The notes under the pieces were generated by a model. That model was not told where the DNA came from and did no database searches. It worked only from the letters and a program-made list of their open reading frames with translations. Below, piece by piece: positions 35,325-45,388 of a stretch of DNA of 64,000 nucleotides. The position numbers were made by a program, and so were the translations under genes. Where the stretch lies: contig NZ_CP134867.1 of assembly GCF_031954525.1 (NCBI RefSeq), positions 4,216,001 through 4,280,000 on the forward strand, given 5' to 3'. Position 1 is the stretch's first letter. Each line of letters starts with the position of its first letter. Origin of the DNA: Dyella sp. BiH032 (lineage in GTDB: Bacteria; Pseudomonadota; Gammaproteobacteria; Xanthomonadales; Rhodanobacteraceae).

Positions 35325-36065
35325 TTACGCGTCCTGGGCCGGCAGCACGGCGTTGTGGTAGACCTCGTCGACGTCGTCGAGGCTGTTGAGGCGTTCGAGC
35401 AGCTTCTCGAACTGCTCCAGCGCGTCGCCGGTCGGCGTCACCAGCGGACCGTTCGGGCGCATCACCACGTCCGAGCCGTCCACTTCGAAGCCCGCGGCCA
35501 CCAGCGCCTTGCGCATGGCTTCCACGGCGATGGGGTCGGCGGCGAGCAGCACGGTGCCGACGCCGTTCTCGATCACGATGTCCTCGGCGTTGTTCTCGAT
35601 CGCCGATTCTTCCAGCTTCGCCTCGACGTCCCCGTCACCGCCGGTGTGCACCACCACCTGGCCCACGCGGGTGAACTGGAACGCCACCGAATTGGTGGTG
35701 CCCATGTTGCCGCCATTCTTGTTGAGCGCGGCGCGCACGTCGGCCACGGTGCGGGTCTGGTTGTCGGTGACGCAGTCGATGATCAGCGCGGTGCCGGCGG
35801 GACCGTAGCCCTCGTAGCGCACCTCGTGCATGTCCGCGCCGCCCTCGGCACCGGAGCCGCGCTTGATCGCGCGCTCGATGGTGTCCTTGGTCATGTTGGC
35901 CGCCAGCGCCTTGTCGACCGCCGCGCGCAGGCGCGGATTGGCCGCCGGGTCGGGCGCGCCGCCGCGGGTGGCGATGGTGATTTCGCGGATCAGCTTGGTG
36001 AACACCTTGGCGCGCTTGGCGTCTTCGGCGTTCTTGCGACCTTCGATGGACGGGCCTCTACCCAT
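35325..36065 (-). CDS. yebC: YebC/PmpR-family DNA-binding regulator or translation factor
   Basis: A 246-residue protein with three YebC domains, starting MGRGPSIEGRKNAEDAKRAK and with NPRLRAAVDKALAANMTKDTIERAI. Members were described as transcription regulators (PmpR); recent work on YebC-type proteins ties them to ribosome rescue at proline stretches. It precedes ruvC as in many Gammaproteobacteria and has its own promoter with an unusual dyad. Confidence 0.95.
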   Translation of the reverse strand: MGRGPSIEGRKNAEDAKRAKVFTKLIREITIATRGGAPDPAANPRLRAAVDKALAANMTKDTIERAIKRGSGAEGGADMHEVRYEGYGPAGTALIIDCVTDNQTRTVADVRAALNKNGGNMGTTNSVAFQFTRVGQVVVHTGGDGDVEAKLEESAIENNAEDIVIENGVGTVLLAADPIAVEAMRKALVAAGFEVDGSDVVMRPNGPLVTPTGDALEQFEKLLERLNSLDDVDEVYHNAVLPAQDA

Positions 36066-36084
36066 GGCGTATTCCTGGCGTGCT

Positions 36085-36133
36085 GCGTGCGGAAAGGGGC
36101 GAATTTTATCCCCTCCGCACGCCAGCCTGGCAA
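36085..36133 (-). promoter_or_regulatory. yebC promoter overlapped by a long inverted repeat
   Basis: Minus strand -35-like TTGCCA (36128-36133), a 19-bp spacer, and -10 TAAAAT (36103-36108). The -10 sits in the loop of a 13-bp inverted repeat with arms GCGTGCGG-AA-AGGGG and CCCCT-CCGCACGC (36085-36122). The overlap suggests an operator or a regulatory hairpin in the leader. Confidence 0.5.
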
Positions 36134-36163
36134 GGCGGCACCCCGAAACTGCCCTGCCGCGAC

Positions 36164-36188
36164 GAAAAAGCGCATGGGAATGCGCCTT
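36164..36188 (-). terminator. Intrinsic terminator of the lipase gene
   Basis: Directly after the stop, minus strand GCGCAT-TCCC-ATGCGC followed by TTTTT. It separates the lipase transcript from yebC. Confidence 0.88.
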
Positions 36189-36830
36189 TCAGGGCAGCGC
36201 GCGATCGAAACGCCCCTGGCGCAGGAAGCCGGCCACCTGCCGTCCGGTCTCCACGGAGAACAGCAGGCCCGTGTGATTGGCCTCCACCACGCAATGGTCG
36301 GCGATGCCGGGCAGCTCGGTCTCCGCGACGGCCACGGTACCGTCATGCTCGCCATCGAACTGGCCGAGCACGCGCCCCAGCCCGATCGGCATGCGGCCGG
36401 CGATCACACCTACCTCGCGGGTGCCCGTCCACTGGTCGAAGCCATATTCGAGAAGCGCCCGGTTGTGCCCGAGCAGCGCGCCGCCGCCCCGGCCGCCGAG
36501 ATTGGCGAAAGCGCGCGCCGCGGCGCTGCCCTTGAGCGGAGAACCCAGGCAGACGATCCGCCCCCTGGGCAGTTCGCGATCGTCAAGGCAGGCGCGCAGG
36601 GCCAGCAACCCGCCCAGGCTGTGGCCTACCAGGTGCACCGAGCCGTTCTCCGAGGCCAGGGCGCGCATGCGCGCGTGCAGGCGGCCGATGGTCTGCTCCT
36701 GCGTCGCCGCCACACTCATGTAGTCGAAGCGATGCACGCGGAATCCCGCTTCCATCAGGCGGCGGTGCAGCATGAGCAGCGCGAAGCCGCGCATCCACAG
36801 GCCGTGCAGCAGGATCACATGGTCGGTCAT
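36189..36830 (-). CDS. Alpha/beta-hydrolase lipase/esterase
   Basis: A 213-residue hydrolase. The start VILLHGLWMRGFALLML supplies the HG oxyanion motif, the nucleophile elbow is LVGHSLGGLLAL, an acid is likely in FDGEHDGTVAV, and the base histidine in EANHTGLLF. There is no signal peptide. It resembles the cytosolic PGAP1/lipase-class small esterases common in Xanthomonadales. The substrate is unknown. It lies between aspS and yebC with its own terminator. Confidence 0.88.
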   Translation of the reverse strand: MTDHVILLHGLWMRGFALLMLHRRLMEAGFRVHRFDYMSVAATQEQTIGRLHARMRALASENGSVHLVGHSLGGLLALRACLDDRELPRGRIVCLGSPLKGSAAARAFANLGGRGGGALLGHNRALLEYGFDQWTGTREVGVIAGRMPIGLGRVLGQFDGEHDGTVAVAETELPGIADHCVVEANHTGLLFSVETGRQVAGFLRQGRFDRALP

Positions 36831-36871
36831 CGGCGACAGCGGGCATCCGGAGCAAAGAAAGCAACGATAGA

Positions 36872-36899
36872 ACGGGCCAGCCCCAGCGGGCTGACCCGT
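36872..36899 (-). terminator. Hairpin after aspS
   Basis: Minus strand ACGGGTCAGCCC-GCTG-GGGCTGGCCCGT, a 12-bp stem with one G-U, 35 bp after the aspS stop, followed by the mildly T-rich TCTATCG. Confidence 0.6.
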
Positions 36900-36934
36900 C
36901 CGTCACACATCCCGCCGTTGGACCGCGGAAACGC

Positions 36935-38704
<1,770 letters not shown>

Positions 38705-38820
38705 GCGCTTGAAACTCCGGGCCGCCGCGGCGGCGTGAGACGTGGAAAAGACTTGGGATGTTAACAGGGCAGGCCTGCCGGAGGGGCTGCGGAGGCGCCG
38801 GGGCGCCTGACGCCACCCCG

Positions 38821-38867
38821 AAAAACGACGGGGCCGGGACCCGCCAAGCGGACCCCGGCCCCGTCGC
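38821..38867 (-). terminator. Strong intrinsic terminator of the DUF3011 gene
   Basis: Minus strand: CGACGGGGCCGGG pairs with CCGGCCCCGTCG around an inner hairpin, followed by TTTTT. It lies just past the DUF3011 stop, so aspS must have its own promoter within 38705-38820. Confidence 0.93.
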
Positions 38868-38874
38868 CGATGGC

Positions 38875-39453
38875 TCACCAGCGGCGATCGACCTGGAAGA
38901 TCGCGCGGCAGCCGTTGTTCACCCAGATGCCGCGGCGGTCCCAGCCCCAGCTCTCGCCTTCATTGCAGCGCGAGTCCGAGAGGCGGCGGATCAGCCTGAC
39001 GCGGCCGCCCCGGCCCAGATCCACCGGACAGTACTGCAGGCGGTTTCCGTTGCTGTCGCAGCGGACCTGCACGGGACGGTCGTCGCCCCAGCCGGGACGA
39101 TCGTCATCCCAGCCGGGCCGGTCACCGCCCCAACCCGGCCGGTCGCCGCCCCAGCCGCCACCCCAGCCACCGCCGCGCGCCGGTTCGAAGTTGGCGCGGC
39201 AGCCCTTGTCGACCCACACGCTGCCGCGGTCGTTGCCCCAGGTCTGGCCGTAGATGCATCGCGTGTCGGAGACCTGCTTGGACAGCTGCGACTGCGGCCA
39301 CGGCGTGCGGCAGCGGACGAAACGCCCGTTGTCGCTCGCGCAATAGACGGTTCCCTCGCGGTCCCACTGGGCATGCGCGGTCGGCGCCGCCAGCGAAGCC
39401 ATTCCTGCAGCGAAGGCGACCGCCGCCCACATCCCCCTGCCGATAGCGCTCAT
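38875..39453 (-). CDS. DUF3011-domain secreted protein
   Basis: A 192-residue secreted protein. Signal peptide cut after AHA (about residue 28). Two DUF3011 modules, each with four cysteines in a YCAS/RFVRC...RCIYGQTWG...GCRANF pattern (about 36-90 and 130-186), are joined by a tandem WGGDRPG-type linker (101-127). The family is common in Xanthomonadales; function unknown, possibly disulfide-stabilised surface or periplasmic proteins. Confidence 0.88.
   Translation of the reverse strand: MSAIGRGMWAAVAFAAGMASLAAPTAHAQWDREGTVYCASDNGRFVRCRTPWPQSQLSKQVSDTRCIYGQTWGNDRGSVWVDKGCRANFEPARGGGWGGGWGGDRPGWGGDRPGWDDDRPGWGDDRPVQVRCDSNGNRLQYCPVDLGRGGRVRLIRRLSDSRCNEGESWGWDRRGIWVNNGCRAIFQVDRRW
39073..39153 (-). 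repeat. Tandem 21-bp repeat inside the DUF3011 gene
   Basis: About four units encoding [21 protein letters not shown] and WGDDRP. The in-frame unit length allows copy-number change without breaking the gene and would lengthen or shorten the linker between the two domains. Confidence 0.8.
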
Positions 39454-39561
39454 CGAATTTCACCCGGTGTTGAAGGTGAGGCCAAGCTACCTCAGCCAGG
39501 GCAACCGCGATTGAATATCTTGCGAACCGGCCGCCGTAACTTGCGGCCGGTCGCCGACGGT

Positions 39562-39837
39562 TCAGTCGCCCGAAGCCGGGGCCGGCGCGGGTGCAGGCGC
39601 AGGGGCCGGCGCGGCCGCGCTATCGCCGGCCAGGTTGCGCTTCTTGTCGCCGTCCTTCTTGAAGTCGGTCTCGTACCAGCCGCCGCCGGCCAGGCGGAAC
39701 TGGGGCGCGCTTAGGCGGCGATGCACCTGCCCGTCCGCCGCGCATTGCGGGCAGGCCGAGGGGTCGGGGTCGGAAAGCTTCTGCAGGCGGTCGAAACGAT
39801 GGCCGCAGCCGCCGCATTCGAATTCATAGATAGGCAT
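39562..39837 (-). CDS. FmdB-family zinc-ribbon protein
   Basis: A 91-residue protein with a zinc ribbon of C8-x2-C11 and C29-x2-C32 (FECGGCGHRF, ACPQCAADG) and an Ala-Pro repeat tail. The family sits next to aspS in many proteobacteria. It is often annotated as a putative regulator (FmdB), but its role is unproven. ATG 39837 gives the usual MPIYEFEC start. Confidence 0.93.
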   Translation of the reverse strand: MPIYEFECGGCGHRFDRLQKLSDPDPSACPQCAADGQVHRRLSAPQFRLAGGGWYETDFKKDGDKKRNLAGDSAAAPAPAPAPAPAPASGD

Positions 39838-39996
39838 GGTCGCTCCGTCTTTCGGACCGGCGCAGGCGCCGGCAGCCGGTCATTATCGAGTCGGTTCGCG
39901 GGATTTCAATGTCCCGCCCGGCCATGCAGGCTACGACCCCAGGGAGGGACGGCGCCCGCGCCGCGAGCCGCGCTAAGGCGGCGCAAACGGGCATAT

Positions 39997-40043
39997 GGAC
40001 GTCTAGACGGCTATTGACGCCGCGCCGATGCGGGGTCTAGCCT
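39997..40043 (+). promoter_or_regulatory. Putative TonB-receptor promoter with met-box-like palindrome
   Basis: The palindrome CGTCTAGACG (40000-40009) can be read as abutting 8-bp units GGACGTCT and AGACGGCT, each 7/8 to the MetJ box AGACGTCT. It directly abuts a -35-like TTGACG (40014-40019), which is 18 bp from a weak -10 TAGCCT (40038-40043). A repressor there would block RNA polymerase. No regulator can be assigned. Confidence 0.4.
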
Positions 40044-40047
40044 GCGA

Positions 40048-40064
40048 TTGCTGCGTCACAGCAA
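40048..40064 (+). other. Small hairpin in the TonB-receptor leader
   Basis: TTGCTG-CGTCA-CAGCAA, a perfect 6-bp stem just after the presumed transcription start and about 25 nt before the ATG. The rest of 39838-40087 shows no gene. Confidence 0.4.
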
Positions 40065-40087
40065 AACATTCGAAGAGGGAAATCCAG

Positions 40088-42514
40088 ATGCACCAGCGAT
40101 ACCACAAGCTCGCGTCCGCACTGCTGCTGGCCCTGTCCGCCGGCGGCGCCGTGGCTCAGGACGCCACGCCCGCGCCAGCCCCCGACAAGGCCAAGAACCT
40201 CGGCACGGTGATCGTCACCGGCACGCGCGCCGACAATCGCACCGAAAGCAGTTCGCTGACACCGATCGACGTGGTCTCGGCCAAGGTGTTGCAGCAGACC
40301 GGCACCGCCGAGCTGTCCACCGCGCTGGCGCGCATCATTCCGTCGCTCACCTTCCCGCGCCCCGCCGCCGCCGATACGGCGGACTCACAGCGCCCCGCCC
40401 AGCTGCGAGGCCTATCGCCGGACCAGGTGCTGGTGCTGGTCAACGGCAAGCGCTGGCACCCCGGCGCGATCCTGCTCACCAACGGCGTACTCGGCCGCGG
40501 ATCGCAGGCGGTGGACCTCAACACCATCCCGATGGCCGCGATCGACCACATCGAAGTGCTGCGCGACGGCGCCTCGGCGCAATACGGCTCCGACGCCATC
40601 GCCGGCGTGATCAATATCGTGCTCAAGGGCGGCGCCGACGGCGGCGCGGTCGAACTCTCCGGCGGCCAGTACTCGGCCGGCGACGGCCGCCAGTGGCAGG
40701 GTTCGGCCAACTTCGGCCTGCCGCTGAACAACGACCAGGGCTGGCTGCGCTTCACCCTGCAGAATGGTCACCAGGACTACAGCAACCGCGCCGGCCCCAA
40801 TCGCACCCGTGCGTGGGAGGGCACCACGCAGCGCTTCGGCGATCCGGAGGTGGGCGACCACAATCTGTTCCTCAACGGCCAGTACAAACTGGGCGTCTCC
40901 GCCGAGCTGTACGCGTTCGGCCACGTCGGCAAGCGCGACAGCACCTCTCCGGCGTTCTTCCGCAACCTCGCCAACAGCAACTCGGTGCCGTCGCTCTACC
41001 CCAACGGCTACCTGCCGCTGGAGAACTCGGATTCGCTGGACCAGTCGCTGGTGTTCGGCGTGCGCGGCAAGACCGCCGGCGGCTGGCGCTGGGACGTGAG
41101 CGCCAACTACGGCGGCAACCGCGTGTCGTACGGCACGCAGAACAGCGTCAACCGCGCCTTCCTGCATGATTTCGGCTACAGCCCGACGAGCTTCCATGAT
41201 GGCATCCTGTCCGCCTCGCAGCAGGCCTTCGACGTGGACATCGCCAAGGAGTTCTCGACCGGCTGGCTGCCGAATCCGGTGACGCTCGCCTTCGGCGCGG
41301 AATACCTGCGCCAGGCGTACAAGATCGACGCCGGCGACCTCGCTTCGTACTACACCGGCACCTCCGGCGTCTCCGGCGGCGCGCAAGGCTTCGGCGGCTT
41401 CCAGCCGGCCAACGCCGGCTCGCATTCGCGCCACGACGTGGCGGAATACATCAGCCTGGAGACCAACCTCACCGACAAGCTCGGCAGCTCGCTCGCCGTG
41501 CGCCACGAGGACTACAGCGACTTCGGCACCACCACCTCCGGCGCGCTGGCCCTGCGCTACGACTTCACCGACCGCTTCGCCCTGCGCGGCAGTGCCTCCA
41601 CCGGCTTCCGCGCGCCTTCGCTGGCCCAGCAGTACTACTCGTATGTGTCGTCGCTGTACTACGGCGCCGGCAATTCGCTGGGGCTGCCGGCCGGCATCTA
41701 CAACACCGGCATCGTGCCCTCCACCAGCCCGGTGGCGCGCCTGCTCGGCGGCGAACCGCTGAAGCCGGAGAAGTCGCGCAACTTCACCGTCGGCGCGGTG
41801 TGGAACCCGATCGACGCGCTCAACCTGAGCGTGGATCTCTACCAGATCACCATCGACAACCGCATCGTGCTGTCCAGCAACCTGTCCACCAGCAAGCCCG
41901 CGGTGCAGAGCTACCTGGCCGCCAACGGCATCACCGGCCTCAACTACAGCGGCATCGCCTACTTCACCAATGCGGTGAACACGCGCACGCGCGGCGTGGA
42001 CCTGGTCACCAGCTATCTGTTCGACCTCGGCAACGCCGGCACGCTGCAGACCACGCTCAGCTATAACTACAACAAGAACAAGGTCACCGACGTCAAGGCA
42101 AACCCCGCGGCACTCGACGCGCTAGGACTCAACCTGAAGCGCATCGACCGCCGCGACCAGTACGGCCTGCTCGCCGATACCACGCCGCGCAGCAAGCTCA
42201 TCCTCAGCGGCCTCTACAACATCGATCGCTGGAGCGTCAGCGGCACGGTGACGCGCTACGGCAAGTTCACCTCGTACAACTCGACCAATCCCGCGCTGGA
42301 CCAGACCTTCGCCAGCAAGTGGCTGCTCGACTTGGCGCTGAACTACAACCTGGACCGCTGGACGTTCACGCTCGGTGCGGACAACGTGTTCGACACCTAT
42401 CCGGACCGGGTGATCCCGGCCAACGACAACAACGGCACGCTTCCCTACTCCGTGTTCTCGCCGTTCGGCTTCAACGGCGCGTACGTCTACGGCAAGGTGG
42501 CCTACCGCTGGTGA
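40088..42514 (+). CDS. TonB-dependent outer-membrane receptor
   Basis: An 808-residue receptor. Signal peptide (LLLALSAGGAVAQ), TonB-box-like GTVIVTGTRADN around 39-50, plug domain with LRGLSPDQVLVLVNGKRWHP and IEVLRDGASAQYGSDAIAGV, then a barrel ending in aromatic W (YGKVAYRW). The ligand is unknown. It is convergent with, and not part of, the B12 operon, and has no cobalamin riboswitch. The methionine-box-like site upstream is the only regulatory hint. ATG 40088 has AGAGGG upstream. Confidence 0.93.
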   Translation: MHQRYHKLASALLLALSAGGAVAQDATPAPAPDKAKNLGTVIVTGTRADNRTESSSLTPIDVVSAKVLQQTGTAELSTALARIIPSLTFPRPAAADTADSQRPAQLRGLSPDQVLVLVNGKRWHPGAILLTNGVLGRGSQAVDLNTIPMAAIDHIEVLRDGASAQYGSDAIAGVINIVLKGGADGGAVELSGGQYSAGDGRQWQGSANFGLPLNNDQGWLRFTLQNGHQDYSNRAGPNRTRAWEGTTQRFGDPEVGDHNLFLNGQYKLGVSAELYAFGHVGKRDSTSPAFFRNLANSNSVPSLYPNGYLPLENSDSLDQSLVFGVRGKTAGGWRWDVSANYGGNRVSYGTQNSVNRAFLHDFGYSPTSFHDGILSASQQAFDVDIAKEFSTGWLPNPVTLAFGAEYLRQAYKIDAGDLASYYTGTSGVSGGAQGFGGFQPANAGSHSRHDVAEYISLETNLTDKLGSSLAVRHEDYSDFGTTTSGALALRYDFTDRFALRGSASTGFRAPSLAQQYYSYVSSLYYGAGNSLGLPAGIYNTGIVPSTSPVARLLGGEPLKPEKSRNFTVGAVWNPIDALNLSVDLYQITIDNRIVLSSNLSTSKPAVQSYLAANGITGLNYSGIAYFTNAVNTRTRGVDLVTSYLFDLGNAGTLQTTLSYNYNKNKVTDVKANPAALDALGLNLKRIDRRDQYGLLADTTPRSKLILSGLYNIDRWSVSGTVTRYGKFTSYNSTNPALDQTFASKWLLDLALNYNLDRWTFTLGADNVFDTYPDRVIPANDNNGTLPYSVFSPFGFNGAYVYGKVAYRW

Positions 42515-42522
42515 TCGATCCC

Positions 42523-42560
42523 GGTCGCGTAGGCCGGAAACGCTCCCGGCCTACGCGACC
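42523..42560. terminator. 15-bp inverted repeat between the TonB receptor and cobS
   Basis: GGTCGCGTAGGCCGG and CCGGCCTACGCGACC around AAACGCTC form a perfect 15-bp stem filling the 36-bp convergent gap. The right arm includes the last cobS codons and its stop. There is no U-tract; it is a likely two-way transcript end or stabiliser. Confidence 0.6.
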
Positions 42561-43270
42561 GCCACCGCGACGAGCACTGCGGCCTCGGTCAGTTCCGCCA
42601 GCGCACCGCAGGTATCGCCGGTCATGCCGCCCAGGCGGCGCAGACAGGCGCGGCGCCAGATCGCGAATACCACGAGCGTAGCCGTCAACGACGCGACGCC
42701 TGGTCCGCCCAGGCACAGACATCCCACCGCGGCGAGGACGACCATCGACAGGCATGACGCGCGCGGCGCGCCACGCAATCCCTCGCCGATGCCGCCGGCT
42801 CGCACATAAGGCACGACGAGGAAGGCAACAGTCAGCGCCGTCCGCCCCAGCAGCGGTGCCAGCAAGAGGCCAGGCCACGACGGCGCGCTCGCCAGCGCGG
42901 CGAACTTCAGCAGCAGCACGAGCACCACCGCCACCACGCCGCCGGGGCCGGAGCGCGGGTCTTTCATGATCGCCAGCGTGCGCTCGCGATCGCCCAGGCC
43001 GCCGATCCACGCATCCGCGCTGTCGGCCAGGCCGTCCAGGTGCAAAGCGCCGGTCAGCGCCACCCACGCCGCGAGCGTGGCCGCGGCGGCGAGCATCGGC
43101 GGCCACGCGCGGATCGCCCATGCGAAGACGCACAGCAACGTGCCGAGCAGCAGTCCGACGGCTGGATACCAGCACAGCGAACGTGTCCGCGCGCTGGCAT
43201 CGGCGAAGGCTTGCCGCGGCACGGGGATACGCGTAAGAAAACCGATCGCGACCAGCAGGCCAGCGATCAC
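42551..43270 (-). CDS. cobS: Adenosylcobinamide-GDP ribazoletransferase CobS
   Basis: A 239-residue membrane enzyme joining alpha-ribazole(-phosphate) to adenosylcobinamide-GDP, the last assembly step of the cobamide. Several hydrophobic spans; the family's acidic stretch appears as GALHLDGLADSADAWIGG. GTG 43270 overlaps the cobC stop (GTGA); ATG 43294 (MAHGGDRSV) is an alternative start. Last gene of the B12 operon. Confidence 0.94.
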   Translation of the reverse strand: MIAGLLVAIGFLTRIPVPRQAFADASARTRSLCWYPAVGLLLGTLLCVFAWAIRAWPPMLAAAATLAAWVALTGALHLDGLADSADAWIGGLGDRERTLAIMKDPRSGPGGVVAVVLVLLLKFAALASAPSWPGLLLAPLLGRTALTVAFLVVPYVRAGGIGEGLRGAPRASCLSMVVLAAVGCLCLGGPGVASLTATLVVFAIWRRACLRRLGGMTGDTCGALAELTEAAVLVAVAVA

Positions 43271-43827
43271 GCTCCGGTCTCCGCCGTGCGCCATACCAGC
43301 CGATGTAGCGACGCATGCGGTACCTCGATACCCGCCATGTCGCCATAGCCGCGGCCTTCGGCCCAGCACCGCAGCAACCGGATCGCGCCGCCGTGCGTGA
43401 CCACCAGAACGTCGCGGCCACGCGCTTCGTCCGCGACGTCGTCGAGCGCGGCGCCCAGCCTCTGCCGGAACTGCGTGAATGTCTCGGCGCCCGGCGGCGG
43501 ATGGGCGACGGGGTCGGCCCAGAACCGCGCCAGCGCCTCTCCCTGTGTTTCCGCCAGCGCCTCGACCGGCACGCCCTGCCACGCCCCGAAATGGTATTCG
43601 GCCAGGCGCGGATCGATCCTGCACGGCAACCGGCGCGATGCCGCCAGTTCCTGCGCGAACTCGGCGCACCGCCGCAGCGACGACGACACCACCAGCTCCC
43701 AATGCCGTCCTTCCACGGCTGCACGCAACTGCGCCCAACCCAGATCGCTCAATGGATCGTCGAGCTGACCGCGATAGCTGCGCTGCCCCGTATCGCCGTG
43801 GCGAAGCAGATCGATCATCGCGCTCAT
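43267..43827 (-). CDS. cobC: Alpha-ribazole phosphatase (histidine phosphatase family)
   Basis: A 186-residue phosphoglycerate-mutase-like phosphatase with the phospho-accepting H10 in LLRHGDTG and a second histidine in [11 protein letters not shown]. In this operon it most likely removes phosphate from alpha-ribazole phosphate or from cobamide phosphate. ATG 43827 overlaps the cobT stop by 4 nt. Confidence 0.92.
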   Translation of the reverse strand: MSAMIDLLRHGDTGQRSYRGQLDDPLSDLGWAQLRAAVEGRHWELVVSSSLRRCAEFAQELAASRRLPCRIDPRLAEYHFGAWQGVPVEALAETQGEALARFWADPVAHPPPGAETFTQFRQRLGAALDDVADEARGRDVLVVTHGGAIRLLRCWAEGRGYGDMAGIEVPHASLHRLVWRTAETGA

Positions 43828-44870
43828 GCCTCGGACACTCCTGCTTCCGCGAATGTCGCCATGCCGCCGTGCAGGGCACAGGCCAGGCGCAGCAGCGGCA
43901 CCGCCAGCGCGGCACCGCTGGCTTCGCCCAGGCGCAGCCCCAGGTCGAGCAGCGGTTCTGCCTCCAGCGCCGCCAGCAGGCGTGCGTGTCCACGCTCGTG
44001 CGAACAGTGCGAGAACATCATCCATGCGCGGCATCCCGGCTGCACGCGCACCGCCGCCAGCGCCGCCGCGGTAGCGATGAAGCCATCCACCAGTACGGGC
44101 AGGCCGCATTGCGCCGCCGCCACGTAGGCACCGGCCAGGGCGGCGATCTCGAAACCGCCGACGCGGCGCAGCCATTCCAAGGGCGTGGCCGCCTCCCGAT
44201 GCAGGGCAAGCGCGCGCTGCACCACCGCGGCCTTCCGGACGATGCCGGGGCCGTCCAAGCCGGTGCCGGCACCGGCAAGCAGGTCCGGAGCCACGTCGAG
44301 CAGGCCGCAGGCCAGCGCCGCTGCCGCGGTGGTATTGCCGATGCCCATCTCGCCGCCGACGAACAGATTCGCTCCCGCGGCGCGCGCCGCATGCACGCTG
44401 TCGTGGCCCGCCTGCAGCGCGGCTTCGAACTGTGCCGGCGTCATGGCCGGTGCCAGCGTCGCATTCGCCGTCTGCGCGGCGATGTATGCGCGCCGCACGC
44501 CGTCCAGCGGACCGGGGTCGTTCACCGTGCCCAGGTTCACCACTTCCAGCGTGGCGTCCAACTCCCGCGCCAACACACTGATCGCGGCGCCGCCCCGCGC
44601 GAAGTTGCGCAGCATCTCGCCGGTCACCGCCTGCGGGAACGCCGAGACGCCCTCCTCCGCCACACCGTGGTCGCCGGCGAACACGCTGATCCATACGCGC
44701 CCCAGCGAAGGACGTTCTGCACCCTGCAATCCCGCCAGCGTCACCGCCGCTGTCTCCAGCGCGCCGAGCGAACCGGGCGGCTTGGTCAGGCATGCCTGGC
44801 GCGCCCGCGCCGCAGCTGCGCTGCCGGCGTCCGGCAAGCGACAGGGATCATGCAGCCAGTCGATATTCAA
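43824..44870 (-). CDS. cobT: Nicotinate-nucleotide--dimethylbenzimidazole phosphoribosyltransferase CobT
   Basis: A 348-residue enzyme activating the lower-ligand base. Motifs KPPGSLG near the start, [16 protein letters not shown], and [14 protein letters not shown] are typical. The start is the rare TTG 44870, overlapping the cobU stop as TTGA with AGGGG 8 nt upstream. The frame is open further upstream, but the family start fits TTG. Confidence 0.95.
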   Translation of the reverse strand: MNIDWLHDPCRLPDAGSAAAARARQACLTKPPGSLGALETAAVTLAGLQGAERPSLGRVWISVFAGDHGVAEEGVSAFPQAVTGEMLRNFARGGAAISVLARELDATLEVVNLGTVNDPGPLDGVRRAYIAAQTANATLAPAMTPAQFEAALQAGHDSVHAARAAGANLFVGGEMGIGNTTAAAALACGLLDVAPDLLAGAGTGLDGPGIVRKAAVVQRALALHREAATPLEWLRRVGGFEIAALAGAYVAAAQCGLPVLVDGFIATAAALAAVRVQPGCRAWMMFSHCSHERGHARLLAALEAEPLLDLGLRLGEASGAALAVPLLRLACALHGGMATFAEAGVSEA

Positions 44871-45388
44871 GGTCGTTCCCCTTTCAGCGCCAGCGGCAGG
44901 CCGGCGGTCACCCACAACACTTGTTCGCACTGCGCGGCCAGCGCCTGGTGCAAACGTCCGGCCTCGTCGACGAAACGCCGGCTCAGCTCCCCCATCGGCA
45001 CCACGCCCGAGCCGACCTCGTTGCTCACCAGCAGAAGGATCCCGGGCAGGGTCGGCACCGCATCGAGCAGCGCCGCGCGTTCATGCGCGAAGCGTTTCGT
45101 GTCCTCGTCACCCAGCAGATTGCTCAGCCACAACGTTAGGCAATCCACCAGCACGCACCGGTCGGGGCGCGCCTGAGCGCGGAGGGTGGCGGCGAGCGCC
45201 AGCGGCTCCTCCACGCTCAACCAGCCGATAGGACGGCGCGCGCGATGATGGGCAATCCGCGCCGCCATCTCGTCGTCCCGCGGCTGCGCGGTGGCGACGT
45301 AGACCACCTCCACCCCGATGGCGATGGCCATACGTTCGGCCAGCGCGCTCTTGCCCGAACGGGCACCACCCAGGATCAGGCTGCGCAT
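44867..45388 (-). CDS. cobU: Adenosylcobinamide kinase / guanylyltransferase CobU
   Basis: A 173-residue bifunctional enzyme that phosphorylates then GMP-activates adenosylcobinamide. The P-loop [10 protein letters not shown] lies at the very N-terminus, and further family motifs are [12 protein letters not shown] and [16 protein letters not shown] 45388 overlaps cobQ by 13 nt. Confidence 0.96.
   Translation of the reverse strand: MRSLILGGARSGKSALAERMAIAIGVEVVYVATAQPRDDEMAARIAHHRARRPIGWLSVEEPLALAATLRAQARPDRCVLVDCLTLWLSNLLGDEDTKRFAHERAALLDAVPTLPGILLLVSNEVGSGVVPMGELSRRFVDEAGRLHQALAAQCEQVLWVTAGLPLALKGERP

Noticed and set aside
39838..40087. A cobalamin riboswitch upstream of the TonB receptor at 40088
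   Set aside because: No B12 box or GAAxxGGGAA-type segment is present; the only cobalamin riboswitch is at 53262-53452.
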